A stretch of 64,000 bases of DNA from Craspedostauros australis (taxonomy: Eukaryota > Bacillariophyta > Bacillariophyceae > Mastogloiales > Achnanthaceae), in contig JAMXDE010000003.1 in the NCBI GenBank assembly GCA_026770025.1, forward strand, positions 1,798,001-1,862,000, in the 5' to 3' direction. Below, piece by piece: positions 23,301-33,888 of this stretch (positions are counted from its first letter, which is position 1; every line of letters begins with the position of its first letter). Made by a program: the position numbers and the translations under genes. The notes under the pieces are model-generated. The model saw only the letters and a list, made by a program, of their open reading frames with translations, was not told where the DNA came from and made no database searches.

Positions 23301-24814
23301 TCGTACGACGCAGAGGATGCAGATTCGTGACAGTCCCCGGATACAGACGCGGTTCCGTTGCGATATTTGCGGATGATGGAGTCTGCAGCCTTCGGCTTGT
23401 TGCTCCTGCTGTTTTTGCCATTGCTCGGTGTGCCATTGCGGTTGCTGCTGCTACTGCGTCCCGCCTGGTTGGTCTTGTGAGATGGGCTGATGCTGGCATG
23501 TGCTTGTTCATCAACTTCTTTGCGCTTGGCGGCCATGCCAGAGAGCGATCTCGTACCACTTGCGCCGGATTTCCGTATTCTGGTGCGCAACGATGCATGC
23601 TCCGAAGATGCTGAGTTGACGGACGATGTGGAGGCGCTCTTACGGACGTTGCCAACCGCCTTTTCAAGCTTCTTGGTGAGGCTGGAGATGAGATTGCCAC
23701 CACCACCCTGGTTGTGCCTGCTTCTGCGTGATCTGGATCCAGTGCTGCGTTCGTCTTCATTGTCGGGTGGGATGTACCTGTACTTCTTCTTGTTGTTGCG
23801 TGCCCCCGTGGAACTCCCCGCGCTGTTGCTGCTGCCGATACTGGCGATGCTGCCGCCCGCCTTCTTGCGATGCTTCTGGCCTGGTGACTTCTGCAACCAC
23901 GAGGTGAGCTGCGCTGATCGGATCGACCGTGTTCCATTGCTGTTGCTGTGGCCATTGCTGTGACCATTGCTGTGACCATTGCTGTGACCATTGCTGTGAC
24001 CATTGCTATTGCCATTGATAGCCCCGCTGGCCTTTGGGTTTTCGTGAGTTGCATGAGCGCCTGCAGTGTTGCCATGAATTGCGTTTGCTTTCTTTCTCGT
24101 CTTTGTGTCCATGCTGCGCATTGCTTCCTTCCCAATGGCATTCCTCTTGATCTTTCCGCCTACAGAACCGGGTTGCTGGCGATGATTGTCAGTGCCAGTG
24201 TCAGTTTGAGCGCCAGTGCGATCCTGACTGTCGACCGTGCTGCTCTCATGAGTGCTCGTGCTGCTGCTGCCACCACCATCCGAGGCGGTATCCGGCTCCA
24301 GAACGTACTCGTCGGAGTCCTGGTATCGAAGCCGCTGCCGTTCCTGCTGCTTCTGCTGGTGCGACGTCAATGCATGGTCACGATCCCCGGGATGATTGCC
24401 GTCTCCGATGGATGCCGGCTGATCCGCGTAGGAACCGAGCTTGGCGGCTGGCTTGTTGGCAGTGGGGGCACTGGTGCGGAAATGGAACTTTCGCAGCAGC
24501 GACGGGCGCGGCGATGTGGATTGCGTGGATGGCGATGCATCGTACTCGTAACGAGAGGTGCCGTTGGCCGTCCTGCCGCTCATTCCACCGTCTGCGATCT
24601 TCTTTGCGGAGGAAGGCAGCGATGCGGGGCTCTCCGCGTTGCCAAACGTGCTCCTCACTCTGAAGTTGCGGTTGCGGCCGTGATTCTGCTTGTGACTTTG
24701 TGTGTGCTTCTGGCTGTGGCTTAGCTCGTGGCTTAGGTTGTGGCTGCGGCTCTGATTCCTGGAGATCGGATCTGCGGTTGAACCTAATGGCGAGAACGTG
24801 GCGGCGTAGATCAT
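20303..24814 (-). CDS. Large mostly disordered protein of unknown function
   Basis: A 1503-residue open frame without introns, starting MIYAATFSPLGS. Residues 1 to about 1080 are Ser/Asn/Gly/Pro/Lys/Arg-rich and probably disordered. They include a Ser-Asn-Gly-His run near residues 270-290, a VTTITTTTVAPDGKR segment followed by a strongly basic stretch (KVVRKVKKKKKTK, about 760-780), and Pro-rich tracts. Two more ordered parts follow. One near 1160-1310 contains YLIRHMQVVQNLDDLAQF and RRLLVRWGVTAALLG. The other near 1400-1480 contains REKEVELMQDMFEIVQDW and LKDLFGIIYHLQLCE. An acidic tail ends the protein. I recognise no family. The basic and acidic tracts would suit a nuclear or cytoskeletal scaffold, but this is only inference. 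Confidence 0.75.
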   Translation of the reverse strand: MIYAATFSPLGSTADPISRNQSRSHNLSHELSHSQKHTQSHKQNHGRNRNFRVRSTFGNAESPASLPSSAKKIADGGMSGRTANGTSRYEYDASPSTQSTSPRPSLLRKFHFRTSAPTANKPAAKLGSYADQPASIGDGNHPGDRDHALTSHQQKQQERQRLRYQDSDEYVLEPDTASDGGGSSSTSTHESSTVDSQDRTGAQTDTGTDNHRQQPGSVGGKIKRNAIGKEAMRSMDTKTRKKANAIHGNTAGAHATHENPKASGAINGNSNGHSNGHSNGHSNGHSNGHSNSNGTRSIRSAQLTSWLQKSPGQKHRKKAGGSIASIGSSNSAGSSTGARNNKKKYRYIPPDNEDERSTGSRSRRSRHNQGGGGNLISSLTKKLEKAVGNVRKSASTSSVNSASSEHASLRTRIRKSGASGTRSLSGMAAKRKEVDEQAHASISPSHKTNQAGRSSSSNRNGTPSNGKNSRSNKPKAADSIIRKYRNGTASVSGDCHESASSASYDWGIVGKDSQSNDDNNNSDGKGKGAANAPIPHIIGNNHPRRMPKGMSHSFTMPAPLSPMQSPEIKVGTRKHVPDHNSQQRLATSLVIAVDDDNRKNPRSDGHSPKDDTAPQNSGNDDGNENDGNNDTSTKQQQEHRQQDEKVEAQTKSEPKSSSKRSKTSSHKKNKKSSKTEKRGRRPKVPTLAPEPPVSTTTTDKDGNDVTTITTTTVAPDGKRVVRKVIKKVVRKVKKKKKTKPTSQKKESAPSTSEQPSSAPPATASPLVRKPSLDLSTPFDSPSAHSVSSHRRKWKPGLPSTSMHKHWTPGSPPKERFSLPSSGASLPPPASPPTPRASSKTPAASGANAPTTAVAPVKVSAPPPPPMAQATADSVVQESPSRNTKDSLRSALKTRQLISNRKKPKKISAKARRASTSSSELESHSNAMSDEANKVDGSTLTPAKAPKTSPNQTPTPSQRTPRMGSTRKLKALAQDFHRTNRRTAIQPRPRQPSQSYRPTRQASIGLQRPPMCRSHSPGLQKKPKVRLPQSPPRLPQRPQLPPTIADDQASVTSTHRRRVINDDGCKSQSVPRLQHRLTPKLEKATETKAAAAATLEGLQRHSTHVNAQVATDASIAAHSANISLISMDDVTSATTDMAQAPVDIAYLIRHMQVVQNLDDLAQFNHNAMLPDSQRRLLVRWGVTAALLGDEDDESAKKFENHYGLSRQDTRCIREHLQLVESVNTAVVNWDLINDIVMPNVVEVNSRIVDPIDDMVAMTLENATVSDETTATPMSSEGTLEYRSQHLHKMMHTLNKTMHSKYSSLSASFDTEEEDDDDADEDYGSRNHNGDDGDDYSVYSKQESVGTFGADTFVSTLGPDMSEFMAFDPEEEARRMDLGRKLRNGMGYYGRHGREKEVELMQDMFEIVQDWYFTTQDQDLTLKDLFGIIYHLQLCEQTQQEIQWELIDNVLEGFRMNDEDSDGDSDDEDYSDEDRSSSRMDVDEDMYRYEDDSDYEEYIIPDDSD
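23950..24008. repeat. 12-bp tandem repeat inside coding sequence
   Basis: About five units of CCATTGCTGTGA (plus strand) encode the Asn-Gly-His-Ser run of the 1503-residue protein. The flanking imperfect units suggest expansion by slippage. Confidence 0.8.
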
Positions 24815-27800
24815 TACGGTACGAGAACGGGGATTGTGATGTCCGGATGCTCCTGCACACGAGTATCGATATTGCTTTCAATGTTGCGAGTGCTGCTGCT
24901 GCTGCTATAGCTGACGCTGTTGTTGATGATGAGACTCCTTGTTCTTCTGCCCCTTCGAATCTTGACGCCTTGGTATTGGTATGGCAGAGTACCAATAGGT
25001 CAATCTCAACCAGCTCAACAAATAAGCAAAACAAGCAGAGTGGATCCGACCAAGGTCGGCGAAGGCTTATCGACCAAGCAAGAAAGAAAGGAAGCAAGAA
25101 AGGAAGCCGGGAACGAAGCGGTTGACTGCTTTGCGAGACGTGTCCGAGGAAGCCAGCGCGCGAATTTGCACGAATGAACAGCTCCCGAATTCTCGTCGAT
25201 GCTTTGGCTGTTCGTTCCGGATGCTGCTCCAGCCGTTTGGCCCCTCGTCTGTTTCAAACGACGTCGATGCTCGGTGTGATCCTTTCCAGTTGCGGTGCAG
25301 TTGGCTTCAATTGCACAACGCGGAATGGCAACAGCGCGCTGATCCTGGTTTGCAGTATCAACTCGTACTCGTACTCGTGCACAGAGACACTGGATTCTTC
25401 TCCTGCCAACGCGGTGTGCGAGTGACAGTGTCCTCGAGTCTCAATCTTTTCGTGACAACTGGTTGAACGAACGAAGGAGAGGTGATGTGCCTTGGGCCTG
25501 TGGGTTCTGGCCTTGCGCTGATTCCTTGTGGGTGGTTGGAGGGTTGGATGAAGCGTGGGAGAGTTTGCATCCGCCAGCTTCTCCTGTCCAGAGAGACAGG
25601 GGATCAGCGCCGTTGAGGCACAAGCGAACGCGGAGAACAACAAACTCTTGCCGCCGCTCTGATCCCTGTCTTGCTTGGTCCATTTCTCCCAACGACGGAC
25701 TGCACGCTCCACAACAACAACAGCAACAACGACAACGGTACCAGCAAAAATAGCAACAGCAACACTGACACCAACAGAAACGCAAACAAGGAGCATTCGT
25801 GACACACACACAACACAAGCGCAAAAGAGCGAATCGACCAATGGTGGTTTTGTCCGTGTTGGCATCTCCACTTTATCTGTGCACTTTGCGTTTCACCCCA
25901 AATTCGTGTCGCACTCGGGTCTTACCACGATTTAACGCAACCCAGCATGTGTGTTCTTCGTGATTGGCACGATCAACGATTGGGGGTGGACGACACGCAA
26001 TTCGAACCCGGCAAGACGTGCACAGTCTCATTAGAGGCCTATCGCATTTCACATTGGGAGTCCCACGGTACAAAATAACCTGATAATGACATTTTTAGAG
26101 GGGCAACATGCGAACTTCCCCCTCGGAAAGTGAAACTCGATTGCGTTTTAGGAGCCAAAAACACAATTGAGTTTCACATTGCAGTCCCGGCAATCCAACC
26201 TTCCACGTGTTGGAACGAAACGAATGGCCAATCATTTCTCTTCATTTGCAGCAATGTTGAGTCGTCCTTGTCGTGACAAAGATATTTTTTTGAGATGCTA
26301 GTGATGATGAAACTAGTATTCCGAATGAGAGGTGCATGGAGCGATAGAGAGCGATTAAGATGTCGAATATGCCTGTAAGCTTCACATATGATATCTGCGC
26401 GCAAATATAAAAGGACCCCTTCATGATCCAGCTGAGGAATCTTTGCTCACATCCTATTTCACCCGATACAACATCCGCGGCGTGTTCCTGATGCTCTGAG
26501 GACTAGTGTAGTCAGATACGACCAGGGACTTCGACCAACGCGCATTTTGCATCTTTTGGAGATCCTGACTGCTATATCGGAAGTCGTTGTTGGTCTCCAA
26601 CCAACCCAACGCGCAATCGCAATAGTTCTGTGTAGACTGCATGGAGACCTTCTATTGGACAACAAACTGCTGATCCATCTCCATGATACAGTGATCAAGA
26701 GGTCTCTGTCATCGATATTTGCAACAGAGCCTTGAACAGGCTATGAATCAGCAGGGACAAAGTGCTTGCGCATATGTTACCGGACCTCTGTTAGTAGCAA
26801 AGTTGAGACAGAAGAGATGGCAGCGAAACTCTCAGAACACGAAGCTCCTAAGAGAAGAAAAAGGGATGTGCGTTGCGTGCAACTCAGACCACACCCATTA
26901 ATGATCCTATCAACCTTTGGTCTCAACAAGTAATGCGATAACATGCAAGGAGCATTCATATCAGAGCAGTCTAAACTAGAGCCCTATTCTACAGAAGAGA
27001 AGCCGATTCAGTCATGTTGGTCGTCTTTTCGTGTTGGTCACGAACTAGTCACGAGTACCAATGTGAAATTCGAACGTGAGTGCCACATGTGACATGAACA
27101 CAGGGGTGTGAATGTGAAATGCGATAGGCCTCTATTTTCGACAACTCCGCGACATGTGTCAAAGATGCTCACCCACCAGCACAAAGGACTTGCGGGCGAG
27201 GTGCTTGCAGCGTGCCTTAGCGAACATCATGCAGAGCCCTAAGCTCGACGAGGATGAGAGACGAATGATCCTCTGTACTACTATAATGCTATTGTACATT
27301 GCTCTCACACGAGTATAAGTAGTTGTCGTTGTTCTGCCGTCGCTGTTTCTCGTCTTCGTTTCATCAGTTATACTGGCAATAGAGAGATGTATTTGCACGC
27401 GTACGGCTACACTTATTGTATGGTACGATCGTGACGCATTCCAATCACAGCACCATCCTCCGACTCGTGCTCGTGGAATCGAGAAGCGTTCACATCCGCT
27501 GCGTGGTACACTTCGAGAGCAGGAGACGTGCACCATGACACTGCAAGATACTCCAAGATACTTCATCTCGGCTGGATGCTCGTCCCAAAAGTGACGCAAT
27601 CCAGCATCACCAGCCGTTCGTTCGATGTCCCCAATCGTGGGTGGGGCTCATCGATTCCAATTGCGCTTGCATCGCACTCTGAGGTACGAATACGAGTATT
27701 GGCAGAATACTGGTAAAGCGGAGTAGCATGGTAGCGTAGTATGGTGGAGTGGAGCGGGGTGCACAGCAAGCACGTCGCTTCTGAATTTGCAAACTGGCGG

Positions 27801-28531
27801 TGTGTTCAACCATTGGCGCACTCCGACTGACACGAAATACTCCCACTCGTGGGCTTTTGGGAGTTTCATCACGCGGACTGACAACATCTGTCTGTTTGCC
27901 AAAATTGGGAACCGAAAGTGGCGATGACCCACTCGACTGACACAACGAGAACGCCGAGCAACGGAAACTCCCCAGAAAAGGTATCTTCTTCGATCGAACT
28001 CCTTCCTTGTTTTCTCAATCCCACAAAGCAAGTGACGTCCAAGGAACAGTGCCCGAAACTGTATGCGGGCGTGGAGTGTGTCGGACTGGATCAATGATGT
28101 CAATGCCTTTCCGCGAAGCGTAGACATCACAGGACAGAACAGCCTTCTTGAACTGTCGCATTTCCTCTCACCAGGTGTTCGTTGTATCCTCTGCGTGGAT
28201 ACGAACTGGAGGCGGGAACATGGGTCGTAACACGATGAACACAAAATCCTGTGTGCCATCGCCAAGGTTCGCACATCACACACACGTTGCTTCGCACGCA
28301 CACGCCCACAACATCTCCAGCCGCCTCCAACACACCGTTGCTGTCCATTGACTGCGCATCTTAGCTTGTTCTGATGCTGTTGCTGCAGATCCATCCATTC
28401 CTCACCAAAGCTTCCCATAATTCAAGACTTTCCCACGTTTGAGGACATCAACCTACCAGAACACAACACACAGATACGTACACACACACACGCCCACGTG
28501 AACACAACACACAGCCGCAACCACCATAACG
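24815..28531. other. Long intergenic region
   Basis: It lies between the divergent 1503-residue gene and the SH3 gene. Open frames such as minus 25254-25871 and minus 27648-28418 are Cys/His/Arg-rich in all frames and do not read as proteins. The notable structure is a 24-bp inverted repeat enclosing about 1.06 kb (26032-27134). Confidence 0.5.
26032..27134. mobile_element. Possible non-autonomous DNA element bounded by 24-bp inverted repeats
   Basis: TAGAGGCCTATCGCATTTCA... at 26032-26055 is the perfect reverse complement of 27111-27134. The 10-mer ATTTCACATT within it recurs inside as GTTTCACATT at 26171-26180, and in the other orientation near 27059-27068. A 13/14 imperfect hairpin (26130-26143 with 26164-26177) sits near the left end. 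There is no open frame of note inside and no convincing target-site duplication outside. It may be a MITE-like relic. The alternative is a pair of regulatory sites. Confidence 0.4.
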
Positions 28532-29800
28532 ATGAATGTCCTTGCCTATCCACCGAACAACAGCATGGGTGGACAGCCAACTCCGCAATATCTCTATCAG
28601 CATCAACATCAACAACCACATCAGTTGCAGCAGCAACAGTTCCCACCGCAACAACATCAACATCAGCAACCACACCAGTCGCAGCAGTTGCAGCAATTGC
28701 AGGCGCCTTCGCAATTTCAGAACCCCCAACCACAGGCCGTGAACCAGCAGGGCTTCGGATCTCCAACCAAGAGCCATTCCAGGATCACCTTCGTGGCCAA
28801 GCATGACTTTGTGGGCGACCGCTCGCGTGATCAGCTCGTCTTTCATGCCGGGGAGCTCATCCACGTGAGGCACAAGGATTGGCAGCGTCAGCAAAAGCAG
28901 CAATTCGCCTGGATGGTCGGCAAACATCATGGGAAACGAGGTTGGTTCCCTCTGAACTACGTCACATCGTACGAGCAGTACAGCTTTGCCCTCCAGCAGC
29001 AGCAACAACAGCGACAACACACCGGTGGTGCAGGCGCGATGATGTTGCCCACCATCATCCCCGATCCACCGAAGAGCATGCCGCCGCCCCCGCCTCCGCC
29101 GCCACCAGCCGACGAGGAGATGTCCGTGGCAAGCAACAACACGGCACCCACCGTGTCGTACTCGCTATTCTCCTCTGGATCGACGCTCGCATCCTTCCCC
29201 GGCGGGCCGGCGGACCACCATCACTACGGGCACCATCAACAGCACCAACACCAGGAGTACCGCGAACCGGCCCCGCCCGCTGCGCACTACAGCGGGTCAG
29301 ACTTCGATACGTCCGCGTCGCCGATCATGGGCGGCGCCGGCCAGGGTGCCATGACGAGCGCAGCCATGCCGCAGCAACCGTGGCAAGTCGATACAGTTGC
29401 GGCAGCTGCCAAGGAAAGCCTCTACACCCAGGGCTGGGCCGGCACGCCTTCCAGCTCCACCGCGCACGACGCCAACGATGCCAGCACCATCGATGCCTCA
29501 GGAAAACCGAAGAAGAAGGGCGCGGCAATTGGCAAGCGCATGAAGAAGTGGATGAAGAATGCCAGGGCGCCCAAGGACGACCGGCCCCACTGGCAGCAAG
29601 GGCACCCCGTGGTGCAACAGCAGCAGCCCGTCGTGCAACAAGAGCCTATTCAGATGTACCAGCATGCCAACCCACAAGCCAGCCCATCAGCAGCTGCAAG
29701 TCCCGAAGTTGCCGCCCCTGCAAGCCAGCCGCAGGAGCGGCCCAAAGCGAAGGCGAAGAGCGGCAGGTTCCGTTACCCCGGACAAAACAAGCAGTCATGA
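28532..29800 (+). CDS. SH3-domain adaptor-like protein
   Basis: A 422-residue protein. Residues 20-75 are Gln/His/Pro-rich. An SH3 domain follows at about 84-147: the AKHDF strand in place of the usual ALYDY, an acidic RT-loop-like part (GDRSRDQLVFHAGELIHV), the Trp of AWMVGKHHGKRGWFPLNYV and the final Pro-Asn-Tyr groove residues in FPLNYV. SH3 domains bind Pro-rich ligands. The protein itself carries a nine-Pro run near residue 187, so self-binding is possible. The rest is low complexity, with a basic patch GKRMKKWMKNARAPK near 330 and a basic C-terminus. No membrane segment. Likely a cytoplasmic or cortical adaptor; partner unknown. The first Met follows an AC-rich leader. Confidence 0.85.
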   Translation: MNVLAYPPNNSMGGQPTPQYLYQHQHQQPHQLQQQQFPPQQHQHQQPHQSQQLQQLQAPSQFQNPQPQAVNQQGFGSPTKSHSRITFVAKHDFVGDRSRDQLVFHAGELIHVRHKDWQRQQKQQFAWMVGKHHGKRGWFPLNYVTSYEQYSFALQQQQQQRQHTGGAGAMMLPTIIPDPPKSMPPPPPPPPPADEEMSVASNNTAPTVSYSLFSSGSTLASFPGGPADHHHYGHHQQHQHQEYREPAPPAAHYSGSDFDTSASPIMGGAGQGAMTSAAMPQQPWQVDTVAAAAKESLYTQGWAGTPSSSTAHDANDASTIDASGKPKKKGAAIGKRMKKWMKNARAPKDDRPHWQQGHPVVQQQQPVVQQEPIQMYQHANPQASPSAAASPEVAAPASQPQERPKAKAKSGRFRYPGQNKQS

Positions 29801-30045
29801 GGCGCATCATCCAATGCAATCCCAAATTGAACAACCGTTTGTATGCTTGATACTATTATTCCTAAGTTAAAACTATGATATGCCATGCACAAGGAGTAAA
29901 CGTAAATATGCATGTGTATGAATTATGTAGGTACTCTCATGGTACTCTTCGGCCACGATACGACACGACTGTGTGCGCATGCTGCTTGTCCAAGGACAGC
30001 CCGTCACTGTCTCCGCCGTCGCCCTCTTGTCATCAGACGATACTC

Positions 30046-33000
30046 CTACCACCAACATTGCGGCAGAATCGAAGGAATCAATCCCACCAATACAACGATC
30101 CAGATCGCGCTAACATTGCGGATGCGAACAGCGCTCCCACTTCCGTCCATCGTCGGCATATTCGTTTGGCTCGGAGTACCCGGAGTACCAGGAGGATCTG
30201 TGGCTGTCGGAGTCGTTGGCGTATCGGCTACCGGCATGGAAGTTGGCGCCACTGGGGATGCGACCGGGTCATCCGCGCTCAAGTCTACTGGTGGTGGAAT
30301 GTCGAAGCCCAAAATCGAAATCACTGTGGCGCTTTCGATGTGGCCGATACTGTCCTCGCCACAATTCTTCAGCGCCGCGGTGTAGGCGGATTCGTCATCG
30401 CTGGAATCGAAGGCATCGTAGACGATGGCATGGAGGTTCACGCCATCCAGGGTGCGATTCGCCATCCCCGGCACGTACTCCAGATGCACATCGTAGTCGA
30501 TTGTGCCAAGGTTGACACCAACTCGAGATGATTGCAACGCCGACAACTGCACCGTCCGAAGCATTACCTGAATGCTCTCAAGAATGATCTCGGGCACATT
30601 GACCGCAACGAACTTGGCGATGTGACCGGCCGTTGCCGATTCCAACGCGGATATCGAAGACTGATCGAGAATTTGGAATGGGTACAAAGCCATTTGCACA
30701 GACACCAATGCCTGCTCAAGCACGGGTAACACCGGCGCTTTCGTCGGAGAATGCGAGGGTGTGCTCGTGGACGGCAACGTAGACGGTAATTCAGACGGTG
30801 TTCCAGTCGGGCGTGTTGATGGGAGCAATGTTGGTGTGGTTGTTGGTACGGCCGTCGGGCGACTCGTCGGCACAGCAGTTGGTCCGCTACTTGGTAAAGT
30901 GCTTGGTACGCTGCTTGGGACAGTGGTTGGTCCCTCCGAAGGGAGCGTTGATGGCTCCATACTTGGCTGATAGGTGGTATCGTTAGTTGGGCTGGAGCTT
31001 GGAACCATGCTTGGAATGATGCTGGGAAGAACGCTTGGAAGAGTGCTTGGGATAGTACTTGGAAGAGCGCTTGGAATGATGCTTGGAATGATGCTTGGAA
31101 TGATGCTTGGGATAGTACTTGCAATAGTACTTGGAATAGTGCTTGGGTTGGTGGAAGTTCCGTTGGTCATGTTGGCATCAATGTTGATTGGTGGAGCATC
31201 GACTGTCCCGTTCAAGCCGTCTGTTGTGTTGGTGCTCGTTTCATTTCCGAACTCTGTGGTGGGGTTGAGAGATGGGCCGATGCTCGGCTGTGCGGTTGTC
31301 GCATCCAACAACGCGCTGGGTTGGTTGGTGGCCGTACCAACCGTCACATTGCTGGTGGGTGCGTGACTTGGGCTGCTGGTCGTCTCGTTCGCTGAAATGG
31401 TTGTTGTGTTGATACTCGGGGCATCTGTTGGGTGGAGCGTCACATTCAACGTCCCCTTATGGGTTGGTCCATTCGTCGGACCATTTGTGGGACCATCTGA
31501 TGGATGACCTGTAGGATTGGTCGTTGGATCATTCGTTGGACCCTTCGTTGGACCATTCGTTGGATCATTCGTTGGGACTGCTGGCACGCCAGTATCGGGA
31601 ATGTCTGTCGGTTGTCGAGATGGTACATTTGTGGAAACATGGGCGATACTCGGAGCATCTGTCTGCGTTGTATTCCGGGCGATGACGCTGGTTTCGGTGG
31701 GCGCCTCTGTCACGTTGCCAATGTTGGACGAGTTGCTGTCCAGCAATCTCGTTGTGTTCTGCCCGTCATTCATTCCCCTCGTGGGTGAATTCGTTGCCGT
31801 TGCGTTCGGATACGATGTCGGCAACTCTGTTGCCTCTATGGTATTCGCGGAAGTCGGTGGGAGCGTGTCTTTTGGGCTCGATGTTGGCTGGTCCGTTTGA
31901 AGAGTGTCGTTGCTGCTACTTGCTGTTGGAGCAGAGGTGGTGGTATTGGCAGCGGGTCTTGCTGTTGGGCTTGTTGTTGGTGACAGTGTGCTAACCGGCG
32001 CAGCTGTCGGAGCGACGGATTCGGCTGTCGGGCCGATTGAAGGCACGCCTGTGGGAAGCGCTGTTGTTGGCGCGGCAGTCGCAACTGCTGGTGTACTCGA
32101 TGGAGATTGCGAAAGGCTCGACGACTGTGCGTTGCTGGCATCTGCTGGTTGATAGCATCCAGCAGTGATCATTCCATCGCCGAGACCTGCTGGGCAGAAC
32201 ACGCTGCATGGTTCACCGGCCTTGCAGCAAGAGCTGTACTCCACTCCACAAAAATTGAAGCACTCGCAGCTCGGATCTATCGCTTGCGCGATACTTGGTG
32301 GAAGATGATCCTCCAACAAAGTGGGACACTCGGACTGGGTACCCATGGTGGAGGGACATGGGTTGGCAATGACCTGATCTAATTGGCAAGATGAGCCGTA
32401 CGTGTTGTTTCCCAGGTACGTGCAGGAACAGGTAACACGATCTGCTTGATCATCGATGTACGTCACGGAACTTCCAGCCTTCGCACACACCGCATCACCC
32501 GATGCCGTGTTCGTAATCGTGCAGTACGGGCATCGGATATCGCCCTCTGTGCTGCCCGTGTCGCAATAGCACATGAAGTCTGTTTCATCGACAACTGGAT
32601 CGTAGTTGGAACACTCCGTCACAGATCGGGAGAAATTGCCCAGCGGTTCCCCCTGCAGAAATGTCACGGTCGACGATGGTTCACCGGCGACACTTTCGAA
32701 GCTGCACGCGGGCTCTTGCCCAGCGCTTGAATCGCCGTCAACACGGCAACCCGCAACATTGACTTGATCCGCTGGGCATGCCCCCGTTGAGCAAGGTTCG
32801 TTGAACTTGCAGCAGTTGGAGTAGGACGAGCCGCAGAAATTACTTCGCAGTTCGTGGCACGGAAACAGGAAGTAGAATTATCCGGAGATGGGAAGTGATA
32901 GCAAGGGCAATGGCAGTGGCATTGTCAGAGTTGTGCATGCATGGGCGGTGCAGATTGCGAAGGCACAAATTGCGCAGGCACAGATTGAACAAGCATATAC

Positions 33001-33364
33001 TGCTGCCATCATGGCATCCCGACGTACTCGTTCAAACACACCAGTATGCTTGCTCTAAAAGCTCGATCAAGCCAACTCACAAGCAGTCGCAATCCTCCGT
33101 CACATCCTGTGGGAGCTGCTGCACTCTCAATGGATTGCAAAGATCGGTGGACGATTGGAGAGTACATATCTGTTGTTCAGTCGCCGATGATGACGATGAC
33201 GATGACGGCATTGCTAGCATCGGTGTTGGTGTTGGTTGCGCATCTGGTAGGTGCGACGAAGCATCAGCTGCGGCCTCCGAAAAGAAAAGCAGCGCCTGTA
33301 TTGCTGAGAGTGTCAGGGAATGGGCGAGCGTCATGATGGCTGTCAGATCAACGCCGTCCAACAC
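30046..33364 (-). CDS. Cys-rich, Thr/Pro/Ser-repeat surface protein (2 exons)
   Basis: My model joins 33364-33081 and 32842-30046 (intron 33080-32843, donor GTGAGT, phase 2), giving 1026 residues. The join is supported because it rebuilds a Cys unit: C92-D-C-F-N-F-C98-GSSYSNCCK, which closely matches the second copy at C287-E-C-F-N-F-C293-GVEYSSCCK. Without the intron an in-frame TAA at 32878-32880 blocks the frame. A hydrophobic N-terminal segment near residues 12-35 could be a secretion signal. Residues of about 340-770 are Thr/Pro/Ser repeats (PTxxPS, then IPSIIPS-type pentads), a pattern of heavily O-glycosylated stalks. A folded-looking domain of about 150 residues follows, then a short hydrophobic C-terminus that could be a GPI or membrane anchor. 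Probably cell-wall or surface-associated. Confidence 0.8.
30985..31150. repeat. Tandem 15-bp-like repeat coding for IPS pentads
   Basis: On the plus strand, GCTTGGAATGATGCTTGG-type units repeat with a 15-bp period. On the minus strand they encode (I/T)PS(I/T)-type repeats of the stalk of the surface protein. Confidence 0.75.
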
Positions 33365-33888
33365 TGAAACTTGTCCTTTGACCTTCGGTTCAATTGTAGA
33401 ATGTGCTCGTTCCTCTTCGCACCAGCATCAGAACGTGACGGTATCTGCTTGATGCACCGCTCTGTGTACTTGTGACCTTGATCCCGAATGAGCTCTCTAT
33501 CTCAGTGGAATGGAATCACATTGTGGCTTCGAGACGAAAGTTGCGCGTTGGGCATTGCGCGACGGCGTCCTTTCGAGTTCGACAAGCGATCAGCTGATTT
33601 GGTGCAGATGATGCGATTCTCGAAGCATGGAATTCCAACATGACGATCGAGTACTCTGCTAACGAAAGCACGCAACATGAAAGGAAGATAGTACTGCTCC
33701 CAGAGTGTTGCTGTTGCTGTTGACAACGATGGATGGCGGTTGGCATGCCTTGGTGTGATGAGGTGAATGTGGCCACGAGAAAACAAACCGGGAAACTGTC
33801 GCCACTTTTTGCGTCACCCCCAAGACTGAGCACGAACGCCAACCGCGAAAAATGTGATGGTTTTCGGCAACTCCACACATTCCAAAAA
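33365..33888. other. Spacer between two minus-strand genes
   Basis: This holds the upstream region of the Cys-rich surface protein gene and the 3' flank of the small two-exon gene. No gene seen. Confidence 0.6.

Noticed and set aside
25254..25871. Minus-strand frame with a hydrophobic Val-rich segment
   Set aside because: The hydrophobic run comes from a CAACAA/GTTGTT-type simple sequence, other frames are equally open, and no family resemblance is seen.
27648..28418. 256-codon minus-strand open frame upstream of the SH3 gene
   Set aside because: Cys/Arg/His-rich composition with no domain, overlapping open frames on both strands, and no transcription or splice support visible.
32878..33012. 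N-terminal extension MMAAVYACSICAC... in frame with the surface protein
   Set aside because: An in-frame TAA separates it, no splice donor in it gives the right phase, and the GTGAGT donor at 33080 gives a much better model.
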